NCBI GenBank assembly: GCA_004352715.1
Contig: SCFE01000019.1
Coordinates: forward strand, 1,345,825 to 1,409,824
Source: Hofstenia miamia
Taxonomy: Eukaryota > Xenacoelomorpha > Acoela
DNA: 64,000 bases
Direction of reading: 5' to 3'
The first letter of the stretch is position 1; each line of letters opens with the position of its first letter. The notes below the pieces were generated by a model. The model made no database searches and was not told the DNA's origin. It saw only the letters and a program-made list of their open reading frames with translations. Of the stretch, positions 55,501 through 60,846 are shown one piece after another. The translations under genes were made by a program, and so were the position numbers.

Positions 55501-55683
55501 GTGGATCTGCGTCCAAACAATGGTACGTTGCAGAAGAATGACGGGGTGATCGCAAACTGCGATGCATCTTCCGATGAAAAAGATAGGCTTCCATTTCTAA
55601 GCACTTTTCACGATCAACCCGATAAACGTAAGCCAAGTAAATCACCCAGGTGGCATGGCTCAGTAATCCTCCTCTTGACATAA
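11749..55683 (+). CDS. Protocadherin-like adhesion receptor, nine-exon gene (complete model)
   Basis: Model: join of 11749-12156, 26127-26384, 30022-30258, 30377-30674, 31277-31663, 42982-43299, 45745-46096, 47614-47817 and 55320-55683. Total 2826 nt, 941 residues plus stop, all junctions in phase. Order seen: signal peptide (about 1-20), EC1 (21-131), EC2 (132-247), EC3 (248-359), EC4 (360-479), EC5 (480-589), EC6 (590-701), EC7 (702 to about 798), a juxtamembrane stretch, one transmembrane helix (about 828-853) and a basic tail. Calcium-binding signatures are visible: DQNDN, DVNDN, DVNDH, DVNDN, DENDN and DRNDH close EC1 to EC6; LDRE-type motifs occur in EC1, EC2 and EC5. Family knowledge: such proteins mediate calcium-dependent, usually homophilic, cell adhesion at the plasma membrane, often in nervous tissue. 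Seven repeats match delta-1 protocadherins (PCDH1/7/9/11 type), but orthology is not proven. No CM1/CM2 tail motif was recognised. The 3' end is the least certain part. Confidence 0.9.
12277..12307. repeat. (TTA)n microsatellite
   Basis: Short trinucleotide run just inside intron 1. Confidence 0.9.
16955..17310. mobile_element. Probable hAT-like element with GATTAATCG ends
   Basis: The left end TAGAGTGTATGGGTGATTAA and the right end, read in reverse as TAGAAGAGCGCCGATTAATC, share the TAGA start and GATTAATC subterminal motif. Further ATTAATCG copies lie inside both ends, as in the confirmed hAT copy at 32953. I could not see a clean 8-bp target duplication. No ORF. Confidence 0.45.
20094..20260. 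repeat. Short inverted-repeat segment with GC-rich palindrome
   Basis: GGCGAGTACAAG near 20099 is mirrored by CTTTACTCGTCC near 20236, enclosing a near-perfect palindrome, GAGGGGGCTAAGCCCCCCTC, at 20121-20140. This may be a small MITE. It stands out because the surrounding intron is AT-rich. Confidence 0.4.
21818..21912 (-). repeat. 95-bp direct repeat, copy 1
   Basis: Nearly identical to 22498-22592, 680 bp away. On the minus strand it reads SSIDEI, a TAG stop, then REITVGTSITRVIEKLLLAG, so it may be a decayed coding fragment. Family not recognised. Confidence 0.7.
22278..22363. repeat. Nested hairpin
   Basis: A perfect 15-bp arm, CATGTATGCGAACGC (22278-22292), pairs with GCGTTCGCATACATG (22349-22363). 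A second pair, TTTTTGCTGAAA (22293-22304) and TTTCAGCAAAAA (22318-22329), lies inside. It lies between the two 95-bp repeats. Confidence 0.8.
22498..22592 (-). repeat. 95-bp direct repeat, copy 2
   Basis: Copy 2 of the repeat at 21818. The minus frame is open here: SSIDEIWREITGATSITRVI and so on, with TGG where copy 1 has TAG. The open frame in the older-looking duplicate pair suggests a protein-coding origin, perhaps a transposon. No family assigned. Confidence 0.7.
23800..23846. repeat. Short hairpin
   Basis: CAAGGACGTC (23800-23809) pairs with GACGTCCTTG (23837-23846); the loop contains a second palindrome, TAGATATATTATATATCTA. Confidence 0.8.
24486..24576. repeat. (ATT)n microsatellite
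   Basis: About 90 bp of near-pure trinucleotide repeat ending exactly at the Tc1/mariner terminus. Poly-Ile ORFs on both strands here are artefacts. Confidence 0.95.
24577..25170 (-). mobile_element. Tc1/mariner (Tc1-like) element, 3' part, with repeated terminal motif
   Basis: The end at about 24577 reads ACAGTTCTAAACAAAAGTATG and on to GGAGACACC, typical of Tc1-like termini. The core AACAAAAGTATGGAGACA (24585-24602) recurs in direct orientation as AACAAAAATATGGAGACA (24780-24797), 195 bp in, like the IR/DR arrangement of some Tc1-like elements. Beyond it, the minus strand carries a transposase C-terminal relic. The other end was not found. Confidence 0.75.
24840..25150 (-). pseudogene. Tc1-like transposase pseudogene (C-terminal half)
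   Basis: The minus strand reads LLGQDKIFQQYGVHCHR, then LDSGISMLADWPAQSLE, then, after a frameshift, TIEHV and LKNVEECFNWPKEFLAKLYD. These match in order the IFQQDNAPCH, DWPAQSPDLNPIEHVW and KLYDSMPRR blocks of Tc1-like transposases. The catalytic Asp of FQQD is Tyr here and a frameshift breaks SPDLNPIE, so the copy is dead. Confidence 0.85.
26127..26384 (+). CDS. Protocadherin exon 2: most of EC2
   Basis: It has no ATG and is open between splice sites. Acceptor CGTTTAG| and donor |GTAAGT, 258 nt, phase 0 at both ends. It encodes residues 137-222, starting ILEIAEDTNVGF, with AVDPDEG (calcium-binding DxD type) and LDRELKANYTLILRAIDGE, the classic mid-repeat cadherin pattern. NYT is a potential N-glycosylation site. 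The DVNDN that closes EC2 is supplied by exon 3. Confidence 0.92.
27574..28046. repeat. 226-bp identical duplication flanking 21 N: unmerged contig overlap
   Basis: 27574-27799 and 27821-28046 appear identical base for base and are separated only by Ns (27800-27820). This is what a scaffold looks like when two contigs overlap but were joined with a gap. Confidence 0.93.
28711..28747. repeat. (TA)n microsatellite
   Basis: Pure TA run in intron 2. Confidence 0.95.
30022..30258 (+). CDS. Protocadherin exon 3: end of EC2, first half of EC3
   Basis: Acceptor ATATTTAG| and donor TCG|GTATGT, 237 nt, phase 0 at both ends, residues 223-301. It encodes LELVIIVTDVNDNEPKF, closing EC2, then EC3 with LEIPESTPVESVIYTVQATDNDA, including PES and TDND calcium-site residues. 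The open frame and the strand A-G-A pattern fit a cadherin repeat. Confidence 0.93.
30377..30674 (+). CDS. Protocadherin exon 4: end of EC3, start of EC4
   Basis: Acceptor TTGTTAG| after an intron of only 118 nt; donor GGGG|GTAATT, phase 1. It encodes EC3 strands with SDSGSPQ and LDVNDHKPDVQF (an H replaces the last N of DxNDN), then the EC4 start. EC4 carries an unusual acidic stretch, NEDDNNDDDK, before VVSDKDEGG. The last codon (residue 401, GAC) is split with exon 5. Confidence 0.92.
30675..31276 (+). other. Intron 4 (602 nt)
   Basis: Phase 1 intron, donor GTAATT, acceptor TGTATTTAG. It carries a 135-bp hAT-like MITE ending 86 nt before exon 5. Confidence 0.8.
31056..31190. mobile_element. 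Small hAT-like MITE in intron 4
   Basis: Imperfect terminal inverted repeats, CAGAAACGTAGCC on the left and GGCTACGCCCTTG on the right. Immediate flanks are ACTAAAGT (31048-31055) and TCTAAAGT (31191-31198), a 7/8 match to an 8-bp target duplication, as expected for hAT. Too short to code for a transposase. Confidence 0.6.
31277..31663 (+). CDS. Protocadherin exon 5: most of EC4, first half of EC5
   Basis: Acceptor TATTTAG|AC completes codon 401 with the G of exon 4; donor GAAG|GTAAAG, phase 1. It encodes EC4 with PLNRETVAHYS, VVDNGKPQ and IADVNDNQPLF, then EC5 with SIKENS and ATDDDEGPNAEVSYSL. The EC5 half-repeat stops exactly where exon 6 resumes, 11.3 kb downstream. Confidence 0.93.
33208..33434. 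mobile_element. Long-hairpin MITE (PIF/Harbinger-like), nested in the hAT element
   Basis: Two inverted arms of roughly 97 bp (about 33211-33308 and 33332-33431) pair with about 90 percent identity around a short loop near 33308-33331. The outer ends are flanked by TTA on both sides (33205-33207 and 33435-33437), the 3-bp duplication expected of PIF/Harbinger elements. It codes for nothing and is younger than the hAT copy that it interrupts. Confidence 0.75.
33491..33640 (+). pseudogene. hAT transposase C-terminal remnant
   Basis: The plus frame from 33491 reads ILDFITPTSNQVERLFSKAG, matching the conserved hAT C-terminal block (A-T-S-x-x-x-E-R-x-F-S-x-A-G). Stops follow (TAG at 33592), and the same frame then resumes NKHMR, typical of the end of the block. 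The fragment sits inside an element with hAT ends and TSD, which confirms the family. Confidence 0.82.
38991..39990. other. Assembly gap of exactly 1000 N
   Basis: A round-number N block in intron 5, entered on the left through a (TA)n run (38970-38990). The size is likely a placeholder. Open frames spanning it are artefacts. Confidence 0.98.
42982..43299 (+). CDS. Protocadherin exon 6: end of EC5, first half of EC6
   Basis: Acceptor CTCTTTAG|AT completes a GAT codon with exon 5; donor TCAA|GTAAGT, phase 1. It encodes ITINKTSGKFILLKPLDREL, RASDAGDPP and LLDENDNAPRW, closing EC5, then EC6 with SEGDYDANYNIITLSAKDPD and GGEVSYSVI. This is the most canonical cadherin stretch in the gene. NKT is a potential N-glycosylation site. 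Confidence 0.94.
43300..45744 (+). other. Intron 6 (2.4 kb)
   Basis: Phase 1, donor GTAAGT, acceptor TATAATTTAG. Holds a G- and C-enriched patch with GGGCTTGGGCC-like words (44265-44460) and a short (TA)n at 45099. No other gene recognised. Confidence 0.75.
45745..46096 (+). CDS. Protocadherin exon 7: end of EC6, first part of EC7
   Basis: Acceptor AATTTAG|AT joins the A of exon 6 to make AAT (N636); donor TTCAG|GTATAT, phase 2. It encodes LFYIDSTTGQLRLKRS, then FDYES (in place of LDRE), VNASDRAPP and IKDRNDHLPKIEF, closing EC6 with an altered DxNDN (DRNDH). EC7 begins with VRASDEDEIDQGKLTFVLYG. The open frame continues upstream to 45579, but that part is not cadherin-like and precedes the acceptor. 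Confidence 0.92.
46097..47613 (+). other. Intron 7 (1.5 kb)
   Basis: Phase 2, donor GTATAT, acceptor ATTATTTTAG. Contains a (TA)n run at 46424-46453 and otherwise plain AT-rich sequence. Confidence 0.8.
46424..46453. repeat. (TA)n microsatellite
   Basis: Pure TA run in intron 7. Confidence 0.95.
47614..47817 (+). CDS. Protocadherin exon 8: end of EC7 and juxtamembrane stem
   Basis: AG of exon 7 plus A gives AGA (R753), then INSTSGVVLPKRNFTYEDQG and VMDSLGKDG, finishing EC7. As usual for the membrane-proximal repeat there is no DxNDN. Several potential N-glycosylation sites are visible (NST, NFT, NQT, NDS). Donor is CG|GTAGTG, phase 2. Reading through would hit TAG immediately after, so an unspliced or retained-intron form would give a protein without a membrane anchor. 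Confidence 0.9.
48289..48482. mobile_element. GCTCG-rich inverted-repeat element (hAT-like MITE)
   Basis: The left end CCTGCTCAGACTTCTCAACG and the right end, read in reverse complement as CAGGTTCAAACTCGTCAACG, align over about 30 bp and continue into GAGCTCGGCTCG / GAGCCGAGCCG. The CAG start and GCTCG subterminal words fit hAT-like MITEs. I did not find a clear 8-bp target duplication. No coding capacity. Confidence 0.5.
48857..49318 (+). pseudogene. Mariner transposase pseudogene
   Basis: Broken coding pieces in order: TDEAW block (near 48859), SENP and VWVAIS block (near 48920-48990), then after a deletion the C-terminal block with PRNFEELK (about 49110-49200). At least two frameshifts and several stops. 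The block carrying the second Asp is absent, so it cannot make active transposase. Confidence 0.8.
49387..49484. other. Assembly gap (98 N) within a (TA)n tract
   Basis: N run bounded by (TA)n at 49325-49386 and 49491-49530. The gap is inside the mariner relic and probably reflects the unresolved microsatellite. Confidence 0.98.
55320..55683 (+). CDS. Protocadherin exon 9: transmembrane helix and cytoplasmic tail
   Basis: Acceptor TTATTTAG|T completes CGT (R821) with exon 8. It reads FGELPKA, then a 26-residue hydrophobic helix (AIFVLIGGIGIIILVLIILW and on to MVV), then a stop-transfer run rich in R and K (RRHSQNKRTRQQR). The tail of about 88 residues ends at TAA 55681-55683. Possible donors before the stop (AAAC|GTAAGC at 55628, CCAA|GTAAAT at 55637) would be phase 1 and could lead to further tail exons; none was recognised downstream. 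An AATAAA at 55915 could serve as a polyadenylation signal for the short form. Confidence 0.85.
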
Positions 55684-56132
55684 AGCCAGAAAAACAAATA
55701 ATAGGCTTTTTACAAATCTAAATGTGGGTTTTCAAATTAAGATCTTGTTACTAAGGGTGCGGTCACACAGAAAGCTTGCGATATAGTGCTTTTATTTTAA
55801 ACACATGTTTTAAAATAGTTGCATTCACACAGAAAGCGAGCTAGTGCTTGCGATAGATTTCTAGCAATGTAACTAATAGTGTTCACACAGAACGTGAGCG
55901 TGTAGATGCTATAAAATAAAAAATGATATTTCTTAGCCAACATAAGGATTTTAATTAATTAGAGTTAATCAGCCTGTTGGAGACGTATAAGATACTTTGC
56001 TAAACTTTGAAAAATATTGAAGTTTCATAGTAAAAACTTTATTTTCAATGAAAGTAATTGAAAAGTTTTATCACTGTTTTAAATTTCTAAAACGTATTAC
56101 AAATGTTCAAGAATGTATTTTATTTTTTACAA

Positions 56133-56223
56133 ATCTACATAAATTTCTTCAATATTTTATAGTCAGCTTTTCCAAAATTTCGAGATTATGAATTTACATA
56201 TATATATATATATATATATATAT
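56133..56223. repeat. 91-bp contig-end duplicate, copy 1
   Basis: ATCTACATAAATTTCTTC and onward, ending in (TA)n at 56199-56223 and then N at 56224. It repeats at 57630-57725 after another N. Confidence 0.93.
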
Positions 56224-56224
56224 N

Positions 56225-57540
56225 GCTTTCCTGATCATTTTCTCCAGCTTGTCATCTACATCACACTTGATTTCAAATTGTGTATGGATGTTCTCTGGCA
56301 TGCCTTTGCAGATGTGGAAAAAGAGATTATACTTGGAATATGTGCTTTCCCTTGAACTGAGTGTCAATTATCATTCTATCTGTTGGATGTAATTTCAGAT
56401 ATCATCTGTCTTTCACATCTTTGTGGAATTTAATATAATTTGGTATTGGTTTTTGAAGCTTTTGCTTTTGTAATAGTCTACAAAGTCTCTGATTAATAAT
56501 TTGTAATTTCATTTTGTATCTGCATCAAGAAGCAAGTAGTGTTGAGAGGCTGCCCCTGTTAAATATAGTGGGAACCTTGCTGCTGCTGCCCTTTGGTTCA
56601 CTTTCCTCTCTGCCATCGTAATCTCAAACATTTGCAGCCATTCCAAAAATGTCAGGTTGTAGCTGTCCACTTTCCCATTAAATTTAGGCAGAGTTGCCTT
56701 ACATGGTATTGTATTGTTGTGACTATTTTCTGGTAGCATCAAGTTCTCATAGGTTGGTTTCTTTTGTCTATTCATTTGTTCACTAACTGTGAGTTGACTT
56801 GTCACTGCTCTTGTTATCTCATTGATGATTTTCCTTTTTTCTTCTTCCTCCTCTTCCTCCATTTCTCTGAAGTGTTTTTTAAAATTCGTGGGTGATGCTT
56901 GTAAGCTCCTTTCCTCCCTCTGTTTGATTGTTCTTTCATGCATTGCTGTCACTTTTGGATTTTCTGCTTCATTTTCTTGTAGTTTTTTCAGTTTCCATCT
57001 CAGATCCTCTATTTCTCTCTTTTGATTTTTGTGATCTCTGTCTAACTCTGTTGATCTAAGTTTATTTTTGAGCTGTTCAATCTCTTGGGTTTAGATATCA
57101 TTGTCCAGAATTAGTTGCCTATTTGCATCTTCCAATTGTAGGCATATCTTCTCCCATTTCTGGTTTTGTTGTTGAAAAGCTTTGTTTGACTGTGCCGGCT
57201 GATTTGTTGAGGCGTTGATATCTCTCTTGAAATTTTTGCTTTGGTTATCCAAATGGTTATCCATTTCAATCTTCAGTTTGCTTAGTGCATTCTCATTCTC
57301 TTATTCTAATGTCGACATTCTTTCCATTAATTGTTGTATCTCAGCTCTCAATATGGTTTCTGTTTCATTTGTTTGGCGTAGGATGTTTAGAACTTCATTG
57401 GATCCTGTTTCTGGGGACATGTGTAGGGTTTCCAGTTCTATGGGGGATACATCTGTCTCTGAATGTGCTCTCCTTGGGATGGGGGTTGTTTTGTTTGTGC
57501 CTGCCTTGGCACTACCTTTTTTTCCTCATGTGTTTGGCAT
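56225..57540 (-). pseudogene. LTR-retrotransposon Gag-like protein, eight in-frame stops
   Basis: One minus frame holds together from 57540 to the N at 56224. Visible parts: a Glu/Lys/Gln-rich coiled coil, an acidic-basic linker (EMEEEEEEEKRK), then LPKFNGKVDSYNLTFLEWLQ and FPLYLTGAASQHY, the pattern of retrotransposon Gag (retrotrans_gag-type) proteins. The longest uninterrupted piece is 56509-56952. Stops in frame: TGA at 57526, 56509, 56413, 56395, 56371 and TAA at 57301, 57091, 56368 (left coordinates). No frameshift is needed. No protease, reverse transcriptase or LTR is present in this contig. Confidence 0.75.
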
Positions 57541-57629
57541 CTTTAAGTACAAATAGTAGTGGCTGGTAGATCAGTGTGACTCATTGTCTTCCCCTGCTCT
57601 ACATTAGGTATAGTTGTAGTTGTTGACTN

Positions 57630-57691
57630 ATCTACATAAATTTCTTCAATATTTTATAGTCAGCTTTTCCAAAATTTCGAGATTATGAATT

Positions 57692-57725
<34 letters not shown>
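57630..57725. repeat. 91-bp contig-end duplicate, copy 2
   Basis: Repeats copy 1 immediately after the N at 57629 and then continues into unique sequence, so the two outer contigs overlap and the middle one (56225-57628) was placed between them. Confidence 0.93.
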
Positions 57726-57729
<4 letters not shown>

Positions 57730-58544
57730 TTATGACAATCCAGTTTTTGACTTCCGATTTAATCGTGCTCGTATATGGCCAAGGACACCCCAATTTTGAA
57801 AAGGTGATTTTGGCTATATCATTTGTATTAGATTGGCTTTAATAAGAGACGTAGTTTTTTTTACAATAAACCCCACTGGCCAAAGTAGTTACGGTACTTA
57901 AAATTTGTCTAAACAAACAATGGGCATTGCAAGTAACATAACAACTAGCAAGCGTTGTAATTCATGGAAATTCACATTAGATTCATATTAAAATGGTTTT
58001 ATATTTTGTCAGGAATACATCAAACATTTTTTCATCTTTATTGAGTGCTTAAGATGAAAACGAATACATTCTGTAGCCTTGACCAGTACTGCCAATCATG
58101 TGTACATATACGGGTAAGGTAAAATAAATTACGGGCAGATAGTGGTATTAAATTATGCTTCCCGTACACCANAAGTCTTTGGCGTTCTACATTTAATTAC
58201 TTACAATCACATTATATTTTATTTTATTGAAAAAAAATTATTGCACTTTTCAAAACAGCCTCACTTCATTGTTAATGCAAAGGCAATCTTGGATCAGCCA
58301 TTCCTGACCTTAAGTATGTGATTTATAGTTCAGCGTTTACCTTCCAAGAAAGGCTTCCGATCCAACCGTCTGATATTTCCACGCTTGACATCTCTTCAAG
58401 AAAATTCAAAATCAATTGATGCTTTCATTCCTAAGAGGATGATTTGAAAAGTAATGAACAGTTTTCTTTTGCAATCTGCAGGTGTCTGGAGGCAGAATTA
58501 GATACATTTGAGTGACATTTTTGTATGTTTACAGTCATATTTAT
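57726..58544. other. Interior of the Harbinger-like composite, no gene recognised
   Basis: AT-rich, with one isolated N at 58172. No transposase motif recognised on either strand. Confidence 0.5.
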
Positions 58545-59172
58545 TAGTGTTGAGTTAGGTCAGGATTTTTAGATCAGATCTATCAGGATTATTCAGGTCA
58601 GGTCAGGTTTGAATCTTCGTAAATCAGGTCCAGGTCAAAACAGAATCGGAATCAGGTTTGACAATATTCATGTTGTTTAATCAATATGTATCATTTTGAT
58701 TTTATTAAATCTAAAAGTCTGTTAAAATCAGCATAGTTGTAGTACCTGCCAATGTGACATAGGCTAGCGTAGAATATCGAAAATGATAACGGAATATAAT
58801 TCCGTATTGCATCTATGCAGACGGCAATCTAAAACGTTTTGCTGAATCATCATTATAGGGTTAACTTGTATACTCAATGACAAGTTTATCTCCACTTTTC
58901 TCTAAATTGTATTAGTAATATATTTCGTATTTGTCAAATGCTATCTTAGATAAATTCAATACGTTACTATAGTTGCATGGCTGTTTAAGTCGAATTAATA
59001 ATAATTTATTGGAATGATTTTCTGTTTTTTAGACAATGTTAACTAAAACAGATGTTTGCATTCAGGTACTGTAAAAATTCGACAACTTTTCTAACATCCC
59101 TTCTTTTATGAAAATCATGATTAGACCGGTTTAATTCAGGTCAAGTCTGAAGTGCAGGTGAACTCATCACTA
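58545..59172. mobile_element. hAT-like non-autonomous element with perfect 8-bp TSD
   Basis: Ends TAGTGTTGAGTT (58545-58556) and AACTCATCACTA (59161-59172) are inverted repeats with one mismatch. Both are flanked by ATATTTAT (58537-58544 and 59173-59180), a perfect 8-bp duplication. The subterminal regions carry repeated AGGTCAGG/CAGGTCA words, common in hAT elements. 628 bp, no coding capacity. Confidence 0.85.
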
Positions 59173-59293
59173 ATATTTATGTATTTTACTGTATTAATAA
59201 ATTTATATAATATTGTTTTGGTCCATAAAATAAGATGAAATTTCATCCTTCTTAATTAAATGTAGAGCACTAATGACTTTCTGAACACTTGCA

Positions 59294-59296
<3 letters not shown>

Positions 59297-59343
<47 letters not shown>
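59297..59343. repeat. (TA)n microsatellite
   Basis: Pure TA run. Confidence 0.95.
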
Positions 59344-59346
<3 letters not shown>

Positions 59347-59999
59347 CATCCAAGTTCATGTTTCCTAACAATAAATATATTCAATTTGAAAGTATTAATA
59401 AGAGAAAAAATTGTAATTTTAAGGGACAAAATAACCTTTGTAAAGTAACATGCGAATATAATAAAACAGAATGAAAAGTTGTTTAGGTTGCTTAGAATTT
59501 CCATTAAAAATCCAATTCATGAAAAAAGCAGTAACATTGCATCTTGAAATCAATATTTCAATTGTTGCTTGGAAAAAATAATAAATTTCACCATTTAATT
59601 GCAATACTTGTAAACATCCATTTTTACCATTTACTAGGAAGAATGTTTTTGGTTATTTACTGCAAGTAAGGATAAAAAATAAATATTAATTTATAATCAT
59701 ATAATATACATATAATTTTAGCAAGTATTTTAACTTATAGAAATCACCTTCTGCAGATTAACTTGATCTTTGATACTGTCAATTAGATAATTATTTAGTT
59801 TAGGTGCTGCTTCGTTATAGAAATGCATAGCAAATTGTTTTAACACATTTTCCTTGTTTTATGCTTTCATTAAATAATGATTCCTTTTCATTAGATCAAT
59901 TATGATATAAATGTTAAAATGGATAACTTTTCGAGTAATCTGATGTGTTAAAGTGCCATTGCTGTTTGATCTGTGTTAATGAATACACGTAATACACTA

Positions 60000-60450
60000 C
60001 AGTATGTCCCATAAGTTACAACGACTTTTTATAAAAATATCAAAATTAAGAAAATAGTTGCTTCCAAATATTATTTACAAATTAACATTTCAAAACATTA
60101 ATCGTAAGCATCAACTTGCAGATCACCTAGTTCAATACACAATCGCATTTTTCTAAAAGTTCTTTCATTGATTTTTCCAAGCCTTTCCACAGGAAATCGT
60201 GCAAACTCATCTTTCAAGGCCTCTTTGTTTTGTGCTTTCCTTTCTAGGGATTTGATAACGCCTTATGGGGTTATTCTACAGGTCAGAACTATGTGCTCTC
60301 CAAGGATTCGGGCAAAATTTTCCAATCAAACGATCCTGAAAGGAGCTGTCAATATTCTGTGTAATGTTGGTTTGGGAATATTCAACGCATCAGAACGACA
60401 GCGAACTGATTGCTTGGGATCTTCCAGAACTGAGTAGTTTATGTTTTTGT
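60000..60450 (-). pseudogene. Mariner-like transposase relic with internal deletion
   Basis: The minus strand carries an N-terminal HTH-type piece, SVRCRSDALNIPKPTLHRIL (about 60350-60412), then a decayed segment, then a C-terminal block, EALKDEFARFPVERLGKINE and RTFRKMRLCIEL, ending at a stop near 60095. The central catalytic region is missing. One terminal repeat, CAGTATGTCCCATAAGTTAC, begins at 60000 next to TA; the partner repeat was not found. Confidence 0.75.
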
Positions 60451-60846
60451 TTGCAGGATTCATGAACATTAAAATTTATATATAAAGTACTTTGTCGATT
60501 TAATAATTTTTTATCAAGAACTTCTAACTTTCTAAAAATTGGATATACAATAAATATACTTCAATTGTTTCTTCAATTTTTATCAAGTTACAGTTTTCTT
60601 AAATCTTTTCAAATTTTTTACAATTTTCGTAACTTTTTTTAAGTTATTGTATGCAATCCTAATGCGCTCAGTGATGCCTTTATGAAAAGCTCTAATTTAA
60701 TTAAATACAATCATTACAGGGGGGATTCATTTTAGTAATGCACACGGATAAATGTGTGAACACCCACCAAGATTTAAAGTTAGCGTAAGCTCGCTCTCTG
60801 TGTGAATGCCAAAAGCTTACTCAATCTTTGTGTGAATGCACCCTAA

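Larger units (their letters stand above)
55755..60843. mobile_element. PIF/Harbinger-like element or composite, TAA target duplication
   Basis: The left end GGGTGCGGTCACACAGAAAG and the right end, read in reverse as GGGTGCATTCACACAAAG, match, and both abut TAA (55752-55754 and 60844-60846). Subterminal copies of TTCACACAGA followed by AGCGAGC occur in both ends (left near 55823 and 55880, right 60789-60810), confirming they belong together. Three-base TNA duplication and GGG ends fit PIF/Harbinger. I found no Harbinger transposase inside; the interior is filled by other elements and assembly seams. Confidence 0.7.

Noticed and set aside
55388-55681. 97-codon minus-strand ORF
   Set aside because: Antisense shadow of the protocadherin exon 9, which has clear transmembrane and splice evidence.
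56822-57569. Plus-strand ORFs rich in Ser and Phe
   Set aside because: Shadows of the minus-strand Gag-like coiled coil; the minus frame carries the recognisable Gag pattern.
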